Position numbers and translations under genes: made by a program
Notes under the pieces: model-generated
Told to the model about the DNA's origin: nothing
Databases searched by the model: none
What the model saw: the letters and a program-made list of their open reading frames with translations, nothing else
In this document: piece after piece, positions 5,336-11,252 of the stretch
Numbering within the stretch: position 1 is the stretch's first letter
How the letters are laid out: each line of letters begins with the position of its first letter
NCBI GenBank assembly: GCA_964647255.1
Contig: CAZYGI010000104.1
Span: 1 to 11,252, forward strand
DNA length: 11,252 nucleotides
DNA from: CAWJEL01 sp964647255
GTDB taxonomy: Bacteria; Chloroflexota; Anaerolineae; CG2-30-64-16
Direction of reading: 5' to 3'

Positions 5336-7846
5336 ATGCGCAGAGACACCAGTGATCGGCTGAGCCTGCTGGGCATCACCCTGGCAGGCCTGGCGCTCCG
5401 GCTGTTCCGCTTGGGCGCCGACAGCCTGTGGTACGATGAGACGGTCAGCACCGCGCTGGCCGGCAGCCCGCTGTCGGAGTTGCTTCGCCACACAGCCGGC
5501 GACATCCACCCACCGGGCTACTACATCGTGCTGCGCGCCTGGCTGGCGCTGACCGGCTACCCCACCGGCCGCGCTGACCCGCACGGCAACGGCCTCGAAT
5601 TCGTCGCCGGATTCTTCTCCCTCTTCTTCGGCGTCCTGCTGATCGCGCTGGTCTACAGCCTCGCCCGCCGCGTCGCCGGCCGCACGGCGGCGTTGATCGC
5701 CGCCGGCCTGGTCGCGCTCAGTCCGTTCAACATCTGGTACAGCCAGGAAGTGCGGATGTACACGCTGGGCGCGGGGCTGGGCGTGGTGGCTATGTACGCG
5801 CTATTGAGATCGGGGATTGGGGACTGGGAGGCTGCGGCCAAGGGTTCGGGCTGGGGGTGGTGGGCGGTGTATGCGGTGGCCGCGGCAGCCGGAATGTATA
5901 CGCTCTATTACTTCATCTTTCTGCTGATCCCGCTCAACCTGTGGGCGCTGTGGCAGATGGCCCGGCGCTTACGACAAATGGCAGACGGCAGACGGCCGCA
6001 CTATTTCATCTCTCTCGTCCTGGCGAACCTCGCCGCCGCGCTGCTCTATGCGCCGTGGATCCCCGTCGCCTGGCGGCAGGCCACGAACCCGCCCGTGCCA
6101 CCGTGGCGCGCCGCACCTGACATCCTGGCCGCGCTGCACGAGAGCTGGACTGCGCTCAGCCTGGGCCAATCCGCACCGGACTGGCTCTGGCCAGTCCTGC
6201 TCCTCACGCTGGGTCTCTACGGGCTGGGAGTGGTGGTGATCAGCAGGAATCAGCGAATCAGCGAATCACGAAGCCCAAAGCACGAGAACGCTCATTCGCT
6301 CGTCCTGCCACTTGCCACCCTCGGCCCGTTGGCGTTGATCCTGCTGGCCTCGCTGATCACGCCGTTGTACCACGTCCGCTATCTGTTCACCTACAGTCCG
6401 GCGTTCTTCGTGGTGATCGCCGCGGGGCTCGCCGGGTGCTGGCGCCGGCTGCGGCCGCTCTTCGCCGCGGCGGCGCTGATCTGGCTGGCGGCCGCGGGGG
6501 TGACGCTCCAGGCGTTCTGGACCGACCCCACATACCGCGCCGATGATCACCGCGCGGCTGTGCGCTTCCTGGCCGAACACTGGCGGCCCGGCGACGTGGT
6601 GCTCGTCAACGCGGGCTGGACCTACACCGCGCTGACCACCTACTGGGATGGCCCCATCGCCTCACGCAGCCGGCTCACCGATCCGCTGCCCGCCGCGCCC
6701 GCGCAGCCCCATGCGCTGGTCGTGATCACAACGGGCCACGTGGACGGCGCAGCCGGGCTCGGCTGGGGCGACCCGCGTTCGGACTTCTTCGCCATGTCCG
6801 CGGACGCCGCCCGGGCGCAGATCGCCGGGTTGTTCGGCCGCTTCGACCGGGTCTGGCACTATCGCAGCTACGACACCGTCAACGACCCGGCCGGCCGCAT
6901 CCGCGCCGATCTGGCGGCGGACGGACAGCTCTTCGAGGATCAGACCTTCACGGGCGAGGCCATCATGCGCGACCAGGGGGTCGCCGGCCGGCTGGCGCGC
7001 ACGGCGGATCCCCGCTGGCCGACGAGCTCCTTTGGCGCAAACCTCACGGTCCGCAGCGGCCCGCTTCCGGCGCGGAGTGCCAGCGGCGAGACGCTCTACC
7101 CCGTGCTGGATTGGCAGTTTCGCGCGGCACCCACGGACTTTGCCACGTCGCTGCGGCTGATTGGGCCGGAGGGTGCGATCTGGGCGCAGCCGCCGGACGA
7201 GCGGCCGCTCGGTGCACGCCTGCCCGCCAGCCAATGGCCGAGCGGCCAGACCGAGCGCCAGACGCTGGCGCTGCCGATCCCGGCAGGCACACCGCCCGGC
7301 GCCTACACGGTCGAACTCGTGGTCTACGACCCGGCGACCGGCCAGCCGCTCCCGGCCACCGGTGGCGAGCTTCCGGCCACTGCGAACGGTGTGCGGCTGG
7401 GCAGCGTCACCGTTGCCCGGCCCCAGACGACCCCGCCGCTGCGTCCGGCGTTGGGACGCTTCGGCCCGCTGGCCCTGATCGAAGCCAGCTCACCGGCAAC
7501 TGCCGTTGCGCCCGGCGGGCAGATCCCCGTCGAACTGCTCTGGCAGGCGGTGGCCACGCCCCAAGAGCCGTTGGTGGTCGTCATCCAGCTGACCAGCGCC
7601 GACGGGCGGGTCGCGGCCGGGCTGGAGGCGCAGCCGGTGGCTGGCCGCTATCCGACGCAAGCCTGGCTGAGCGGTGACCTGGTGCGCGACCAACATACGT
7701 TGTCCTTGCCCGCGGATTTGCCGCCCGGTCAATATAGACTTATCATCGGGGTGTACCGTGCCGCGGACCAGGCCCGGTTCACCGCGCGCTCCGGCCTCTT
7801 CGGCCGCGCGGACCATATCGTGATCAAACAAATCAGCATTCGCTAA
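5336..7846 (+). CDS. GT-C membrane glycosyltransferase (RgtA/ArnT/PMT-like) with C-terminal beta-sandwich modules
   Basis: An 836-residue polytopic protein. Residues 1-400 hold about 10 hydrophobic helices. The first extracytoplasmic loop carries LWYDE (31-35), the acidic pair typical of GT-C enzymes, then DIHPPGYY (56-63); YSQEVRMY (135-142) and YHVRYL (345-350) are also typical of this group. GT-C enzymes transfer sugars from polyprenyl-phosphate donors on the outer face of the membrane. Residues about 400-560 are a soluble linker domain. Two similar modules follow (about 567-693 and 704-836), each ending in a 'PPGxYxxxxxVYxxxxxxxx' strand pattern, probably beta-sandwich folds outside the membrane. 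The start at ATG 5336 is chosen because upstream in-frame starts (TTG 5246, ATG 5282) lie in or before the promoter; the SD is weak. Acceptor and sugar are unknown. Confidence 0.85.
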   Translation: MRRDTSDRLSLLGITLAGLALRLFRLGADSLWYDETVSTALAGSPLSELLRHTAGDIHPPGYYIVLRAWLALTGYPTGRADPHGNGLEFVAGFFSLFFGVLLIALVYSLARRVAGRTAALIAAGLVALSPFNIWYSQEVRMYTLGAGLGVVAMYALLRSGIGDWEAAAKGSGWGWWAVYAVAAAAGMYTLYYFIFLLIPLNLWALWQMARRLRQMADGRRPHYFISLVLANLAAALLYAPWIPVAWRQATNPPVPPWRAAPDILAALHESWTALSLGQSAPDWLWPVLLLTLGLYGLGVVVISRNQRISESRSPKHENAHSLVLPLATLGPLALILLASLITPLYHVRYLFTYSPAFFVVIAAGLAGCWRRLRPLFAAAALIWLAAAGVTLQAFWTDPTYRADDHRAAVRFLAEHWRPGDVVLVNAGWTYTALTTYWDGPIASRSRLTDPLPAAPAQPHALVVITTGHVDGAAGLGWGDPRSDFFAMSADAARAQIAGLFGRFDRVWHYRSYDTVNDPAGRIRADLAADGQLFEDQTFTGEAIMRDQGVAGRLARTADPRWPTSSFGANLTVRSGPLPARSASGETLYPVLDWQFRAAPTDFATSLRLIGPEGAIWAQPPDERPLGARLPASQWPSGQTERQTLALPIPAGTPPGAYTVELVVYDPATGQPLPATGGELPATANGVRLGSVTVARPQTTPPLRPALGRFGPLALIEASSPATAVAPGGQIPVELLWQAVATPQEPLVVVIQLTSADGRVAAGLEAQPVAGRYPTQAWLSGDLVRDQHTLSLPADLPPGQYRLIIGVYRAADQARFTARSGLFGRADHIVIKQISIR
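6248..6271. repeat. 8-bp tandem repeat (AATCAGCG) inside the glycosyltransferase gene
   Basis: AATCAGCG occurs twice in tandem (6248-6255, 6256-6263), followed by a third partly matching unit AATCACGA (6264-6271). The array encodes NQRISESR (residues 305-312) in a hydrophilic loop between membrane segments. Its base composition is more A-rich than the surrounding codons. It looks like a short sequence repeat inserted in frame. Confidence 0.6.
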
Positions 7847-7897
7847 GCAGTCTCTTGCCCACTTGGAAGCTAAGGGAACATCCTGGAGGAGGAGAAC

Positions 7898-10642
7898 GTG
7901 AAAAGAGACCCCTTGCCCCTATTCAGAAATCAGTTAGAGCTGGCGCCGGCCGGCGTGAGCCCGTCTGCACCCGGTGCTCGTCCCGCGCCAGGTCTGCGCC
8001 GCTCCAACACCTGGCTGCTCTTCGCCGGAGGCACTGACGATTCCGGCAATGACGAGCTGCCCACGATCACGGTCGGACGGCGGCGCCGCAGCGATCAACC
8101 CGGGCCCGGCGGCCGCGAGCGCGCTGAGGCGCCCGAACGGCACCGCGAGGATCAACCGCAGCCCAAGCCGGTCAGCAACCTGGGCCTGGGTTCCGGCGGA
8201 AGCTCGGGCGGCAGCGGGAGCTCAGGCGGCGGCTTTGGCGGGTTCAGCAGCGGCGCCAGCGGCGGTAGCGGCAGCTCACTGCCCAAGCTGCCCGGCGGGC
8301 TGAAGCTTTCGCCACTCATGCTGCTCTTGCTCGTGGTGCTGTTCGGCTGCTGTCTGGTCGGTGCGTTCTTGATGTTCAACCGTGGCGGCTCACAACAAGC
8401 AGTCCAACAGATCGAACCTACCAGCGTCGAGATCGCGCCGACTGAGGTCTTCCTCCCCAGCCCGACGCGTGTGCCGCCCACCGTGATGGCCGTGGAGCCG
8501 ACTGCAACCGTTGCGCCGATCCGCACGCGGAAGCCCAGCGCGGCGCCGGCCACGGCGACCCCGAAACCCGCAGCTCCGGCCGCGTCCTCGTCCTCGCCGA
8601 GCGGCGATAAGTGGACCGTCATCCTGTATCAAGATGCCGACGACAAGATCTTGGATACCGACATCTTCATTGACCTCAACGAGGCCGAGCGCGCCGGTTC
8701 AGATGACAACGTCAAGATCGTGACCTTGGCCGACCGCTACCGCAGCGGCGGCTGGACCACGGCCAAAGCGTTCTACCTGACGCAGGATAATGATTTGACC
8801 CGCGTGCGCGCTCAGCAGCTCGGTGACCTGGGCGAAGTCAACATGTCGGACCCGAAGACACTGATCGCCTTTGTCACGTGGGCCATCAAGAACTACCCCG
8901 CGGACAAGTATGCGCTGGTCCTGTCGGATCACGGCATGGGCTGGCCCGGCGGCTGGAGCGATGCCAACACCGGCACTCAGAAGGCCAACACCCACCCCTC
9001 CATCCCGCTCTCGCAGGCGGTGGGCAATGACATGTATCTGATGGATATAGACGACGCGCTGAGTCAGATTCGCAGCCAGTCCGGCCTGGACAAATTCGAG
9101 CTCATCGGCATGGATGCCTGCTTGATGTCCGACCTCGAGGTATTGGATGTGCTGGCGCAGCACGGCCGGTACGCCGTCGCCTCGCAAGAGACCGAACCGG
9201 CGCTCGGCTGGGCCTACACCAGCTTCCTGAACACACTGAAGAAGAACCCCGGAATGAACGGCGGCGAGCTCAGCAAAGCCATCGTTGAAAGCTACATCGT
9301 GGACGATGAGCGCATCGTGGACGACCAGGCCCGCACGGACTGGGTGGGCCGCGGGAGTGGCATCTTCGGCAGCAGCCTGCCCAGCGCGGAACAGCTCACG
9401 CAGCAGATGGGGCAGGACATCACCCTCACCGCGGTGGATCTGTCTCAAATCCCGACGGTGATGGACAGCGTCAACCGCCTGGCATATCAGCTTCAGGGCG
9501 CCCGGCAGCAGGATGTCGCCAAGGCTCGCAGCTACGCGCAGATGTTCACCAGCGTGTTCGGCTCCGATGTCCCGCCATCGTACATGGACCTGGGCCACTT
9601 CTCCTATCTGCTGAAGCGCATCAACGCCGGCGCACAGGTCAATCAGGCGGCGGATGGCGTGTTGTCGGCCCTGGGACAGGCGATCATCGCCGAGAAGCAC
9701 GGCCCCGGCAAGCCCGGCGCGACCGGCATCTCCATCTATTACCCCAACTCGCAGCTCTACCGCACGCCGGTGGCCGGGCTGCAATCGTACACCGCCATCG
9801 CCAAACGCTTCGCGGCCGACTCGCAATGGGATGAATTCCTGGCGTTCCACTACACGGGCCGGCAGTTCAAAGAGGCGGAGCGCACCCTGCCCGCCCCCGA
9901 CCCCAACAGCCGCGTCCAGATTCCCGGCGCAGGCAAGCTGACCCTCTCAACGATCCGCAAATCCGGTGACGTGGCCGCACCCGGCAAGCCGGTGACGTTG
10001 AAAACCGACATCAGCGGACAGAATCTCGGTTACGTCTACTTCTTCACCGGGTACTATGACAAAGCCTCCAACTCGATCTTCGTGGCCGACCAGGACTACC
10101 TGGAAAGCTCAAAGACGCAAGAGGTGAACGGCGTGTACTACCCCGAATGGGGGACCGACAAATTCACGCTCCAGTTCGCCTGGGAGCCGCTGATGTACGC
10201 GCTGACCGACGGCAAGAACCAGGTGAACGTCGCCCTGGCCCCGCAGAACTACGGCCGGAAGGCCAAGGATGCGGTCTACACGGCGGATGGCACCTATACG
10301 TTCGCTGACTCGGGCGAGAGCCAACACGCCCGGCTCTACTTCCGGGATGGCACTTTGCAGCAGGTCTACGGCTTCACCGGCACCACCGCCACCGGCGCGC
10401 CGCACGCGATCACGCCGGCGGCCGGCGACAAGTTCACGGTAGAAGAAACGTGGCTTGACCTGGATCAGTCCAGCAATGTGTCCAAAGTCTCCAAGCAGGC
10501 GGGCGGCACGCTCACCTTCGGCAGCGCACCGTTCGAGTGGGTGGAGTTGGACGCGGCCGTGGGCGACTACCTGGTCGGCTTCATCGCCGAGGACCTGGAT
10601 GGCGCCAAGACCGCGGTCTACACCAACGTGACCGTCCGGTAG
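7898..10642 (+). CDS. Membrane-tethered C11 family (clostripain-type) cysteine peptidase
   Basis: A 914-residue protein. Residues 1-135 are basic, then Gly/Ser-rich (about 95-127), with no signal peptide. Residues 137-160 are one hydrophobic helix, followed by a Pro/Thr/Ala stalk (172-236), giving a predicted type II topology with the protease outside. The peptidase domain begins at KWTVILYQDADD (238-249) and holds the clan CD dyad: His345 in LSDHGMGW and Cys408 in IGMDACLMSDLEV. C11 enzymes usually cleave after Arg or Lys. Residues about 670-914 are an uncharacterised, beta-rich C-terminal region. The GTG start is supported by GGAGGAGG ending 5 nt upstream; no in-frame ATG lies before it. 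It begins 51 nt after the glycosyltransferase stop with no terminator between, so co-transcription is likely. The family call is firm; the substrate is unknown. Confidence 0.9.
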   Translation: MKRDPLPLFRNQLELAPAGVSPSAPGARPAPGLRRSNTWLLFAGGTDDSGNDELPTITVGRRRRSDQPGPGGRERAEAPERHREDQPQPKPVSNLGLGSGGSSGGSGSSGGGFGGFSSGASGGSGSSLPKLPGGLKLSPLMLLLLVVLFGCCLVGAFLMFNRGGSQQAVQQIEPTSVEIAPTEVFLPSPTRVPPTVMAVEPTATVAPIRTRKPSAAPATATPKPAAPAASSSSPSGDKWTVILYQDADDKILDTDIFIDLNEAERAGSDDNVKIVTLADRYRSGGWTTAKAFYLTQDNDLTRVRAQQLGDLGEVNMSDPKTLIAFVTWAIKNYPADKYALVLSDHGMGWPGGWSDANTGTQKANTHPSIPLSQAVGNDMYLMDIDDALSQIRSQSGLDKFELIGMDACLMSDLEVLDVLAQHGRYAVASQETEPALGWAYTSFLNTLKKNPGMNGGELSKAIVESYIVDDERIVDDQARTDWVGRGSGIFGSSLPSAEQLTQQMGQDITLTAVDLSQIPTVMDSVNRLAYQLQGARQQDVAKARSYAQMFTSVFGSDVPPSYMDLGHFSYLLKRINAGAQVNQAADGVLSALGQAIIAEKHGPGKPGATGISIYYPNSQLYRTPVAGLQSYTAIAKRFAADSQWDEFLAFHYTGRQFKEAERTLPAPDPNSRVQIPGAGKLTLSTIRKSGDVAAPGKPVTLKTDISGQNLGYVYFFTGYYDKASNSIFVADQDYLESSKTQEVNGVYYPEWGTDKFTLQFAWEPLMYALTDGKNQVNVALAPQNYGRKAKDAVYTADGTYTFADSGESQHARLYFRDGTLQQVYGFTGTTATGAPHAITPAAGDKFTVEETWLDLDQSSNVSKVSKQAGGTLTFGSAPFEWVELDAAVGDYLVGFIAEDLDGAKTAVYTNVTVR

Positions 10643-10666
10643 TCCGGCGCTCCCTTGGGGCAAAAC

Positions 10667-10710
10667 AGAGGGCCGGCTGAACGTCACACCTGACGTTCAA
10701 CCGGCCCTCT
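10667..10710. terminator. Strong hairpin, probable bidirectional terminator
   Basis: A 20-bp stem (10667-10686 with 10691-10710, one C-A mismatch) closes a CACC loop. It begins 24 nt after the protease stop codon. Read on the minus strand it follows the SRP RNA 3' end and is trailed by TGTTTTG; on the plus strand the trailing TTGATGAT is poorer in T. It therefore fits termination of both convergent transcripts, better for the minus strand. Confidence 0.8.
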
Positions 10711-10719
10711 TGATGATAC

Positions 10720-10991
10720 CTGGTCGTGCACCTTGCTTCGAGTCTCGTCACTCGGCTTGCGTCCGCCGGATCCCTCAGACCAGGCGACCCCGTGGCACCC
10801 GAGAGTAACCGCTTAGGGCTGCTACCTTCCGGTCCTGACCCGGTTCACAGGCCCCCGCCGCACAGGACCCAGCCATCAATGTTCACCAGCCTAGCAGTCC
10901 CGCTGACCGCCGGCCCTCGACAAGGAATTCAACCCCGCTGTAGCGGATTGCGGGTACAGGGCACCGCTAGCTCCCCGTCTAGCACGACCGG
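10720..10991 (-). ncRNA. ffs: Signal recognition particle RNA, bacterial large type with Alu domain
   Basis: The minus strand carries the SRP core: GGGTCAGGACCGGAAGGTAG and then CAGCCC, containing the GGAA tetraloop of helix 8 that binds Ffh. The loop-closing stem shows an A-U pair where E. coli has U-A. Near the 5' end are Alu-domain sequences as in Bacillus scRNA (TGCTAGACGGGGAGCTAGCG, then GGTGCCCTGTACCCGCAATC). The two ends pair: GGTCGTGC (10989-10982) with GCACGACC (10729-10722). GGGTCCTGTG upstream and GCCACGGGGTCGCCTGG downstream of the core match the conserved helix 5 strands of large SRP RNAs. The RNA scaffolds the particle that targets nascent membrane and secreted proteins. Exact ends are estimated from pairing and the promoter, to within a few nucleotides. 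Confidence 0.93.
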
Positions 10992-10996
10992 AAAAG

Positions 10997-11025
10997 ATAG
11001 TACCACAGGGCGGGGGTTTCGTCAA
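10997..11025 (-). promoter_or_regulatory. SRP RNA promoter
   Basis: On the minus strand TTGACG (11025-11020), a 17-bp spacer and TACTAT (11002-10997) with a TGn extension (TGGTACTAT) form a good sigma-70-type promoter. The predicted start near 10990 coincides with the SRP RNA 5' end deduced from end pairing, which supports both calls. Confidence 0.75.
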
Positions 11026-11050
11026 AGAACCACCCTGACGAGACACGCAC

Positions 11051-11160
11051 GTCACCCTGAACCCATGACGCGGTTTCCCAGGTAGCGATTCAGGCCATGT
11101 TCAGAATCCGAACATCCTGCGGCTACACTCCCCCTCAGGATGCTCCGCTACGGCTGAACA
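11051..11160. repeat. Intergenic stretch with overlapping inverted repeats
   Basis: Between the SRP promoter and the tRNA terminator no gene is seen. Several alternative hairpins are possible: ATGTTC/GAACAT (11097-11102, 11110-11115) inside CAGG/CCTG, CATCCTG/CAGGATG (11113-11119, 11136-11142), and TGTTCAG/CTGAACA (11098-11104, 11154-11160). The arms overlap, so only some can form at once. It may be a dispersed intergenic repeat; function unknown. Confidence 0.4.
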
Positions 11161-11177
11161 GTTACATTCCCAGAACG

Positions 11178-11211
11178 CGCCAGGCCGCCTCGACGTCGAG
11201 GCGGCCTGGCG
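11178..11211. terminator. Perfect 34-bp palindrome, likely tRNA terminator
   Basis: The palindrome is exact, centred between 11194 and 11195 (CTCGACGTCGAG core), and can fold into a GC-rich hairpin of about 15 bp with an ACGT loop. It begins 3 nt beyond the CCA end of the minus-strand tRNA, where a terminator is expected. The following minus-strand sequence (CGTTCTGGG) has only a weak T run. Confidence 0.65.
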
Positions 11212-11213
11212 GT

Positions 11214-11252
<39 letters not shown>

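Noticed and set aside
5149..5505. N-terminal extension of the deacetylase frame
   Set aside because: It crosses the operon promoter and the divergent glycosyltransferase start; the AGGAGG before ATG 5148 and the family N-terminus fix the start.
8699..9850. 383-codon minus-strand open frame over the protease gene
   Set aside because: Antisense shadow; the plus frame has clear clostripain catalytic motifs and an SD.
10726..11085. 119-codon plus-strand open frame at the right end
   Set aside because: It lies antisense over the SRP RNA and its promoter; the sequence is fully explained by the structured RNA.

Overview
The window is GC-rich bacterial DNA. Several features together suggest a member of the Chloroflexota (Anaerolineae-like). 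These are a GT-C glycosyltransferase with appended beta-sandwich modules, a membrane-tethered clostripain-type protease with a Pro/Thr-rich stalk, an Alu-containing large SRP RNA, and dense LmbE/MFS/GH4/PfkB carbohydrate genes. The lineage is an inference from gene content; there is no marker protein in the window to prove it.

Left end (1-708): a minus-strand gene runs off the left edge. It encodes an N-terminally membrane-anchored protein with a short coiled coil and a striking period-5 'LPxVE' repeat region. An extended -10 promoter lies upstream of it. Positions 709-5148 hold a compact four-gene minus-strand operon. In transcription order it encodes an LmbE/PIG-L family deacetylase, a spinster-like MFS transporter, a GH4 NAD/metal-dependent glycosidase and a PfkB-family sugar kinase. 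Spacings are 16, 20 and 27 nt, and one consensus-like promoter (TTGACA, 17 bp, TATCCT) precedes the first gene. The set reads as an import-and-breakdown cassette for a glycoside, possibly acetylated; the substrate cannot be read from the sequence.

Centre to right (5149-10642): a divergent promoter region with a second strong promoter (TTGACA, 17 bp, TATGAT) drives a plus-strand pair. The first gene is a large integral-membrane GT-C glycosyltransferase (RgtA/ArnT/PMT type) with two predicted extracytoplasmic beta-sandwich modules. The second, 51 nt downstream, is a type II membrane protein with a C11 (clostripain) peptidase domain. A 20-bp-stem hairpin ends this unit.

Right end (10643-11252): the hairpin appears to be shared with a convergent minus-strand large SRP RNA gene (about 270 nt) that has its own good promoter. 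Next comes a stretch of about 150 bp rich in overlapping inverted repeats, then a perfect 34-bp palindrome (a likely tRNA terminator). Last is the 3' end of a minus-strand tRNA, probably tRNA-Ser, truncated by the window edge.

No CRISPR array, transposase, phage gene or recognised defence system was seen. The least familiar items are the LPxVE repeat protein, the paired GT-C/clostripain genes, and short tandem-repeat patches inside loops of the glycosyltransferase.
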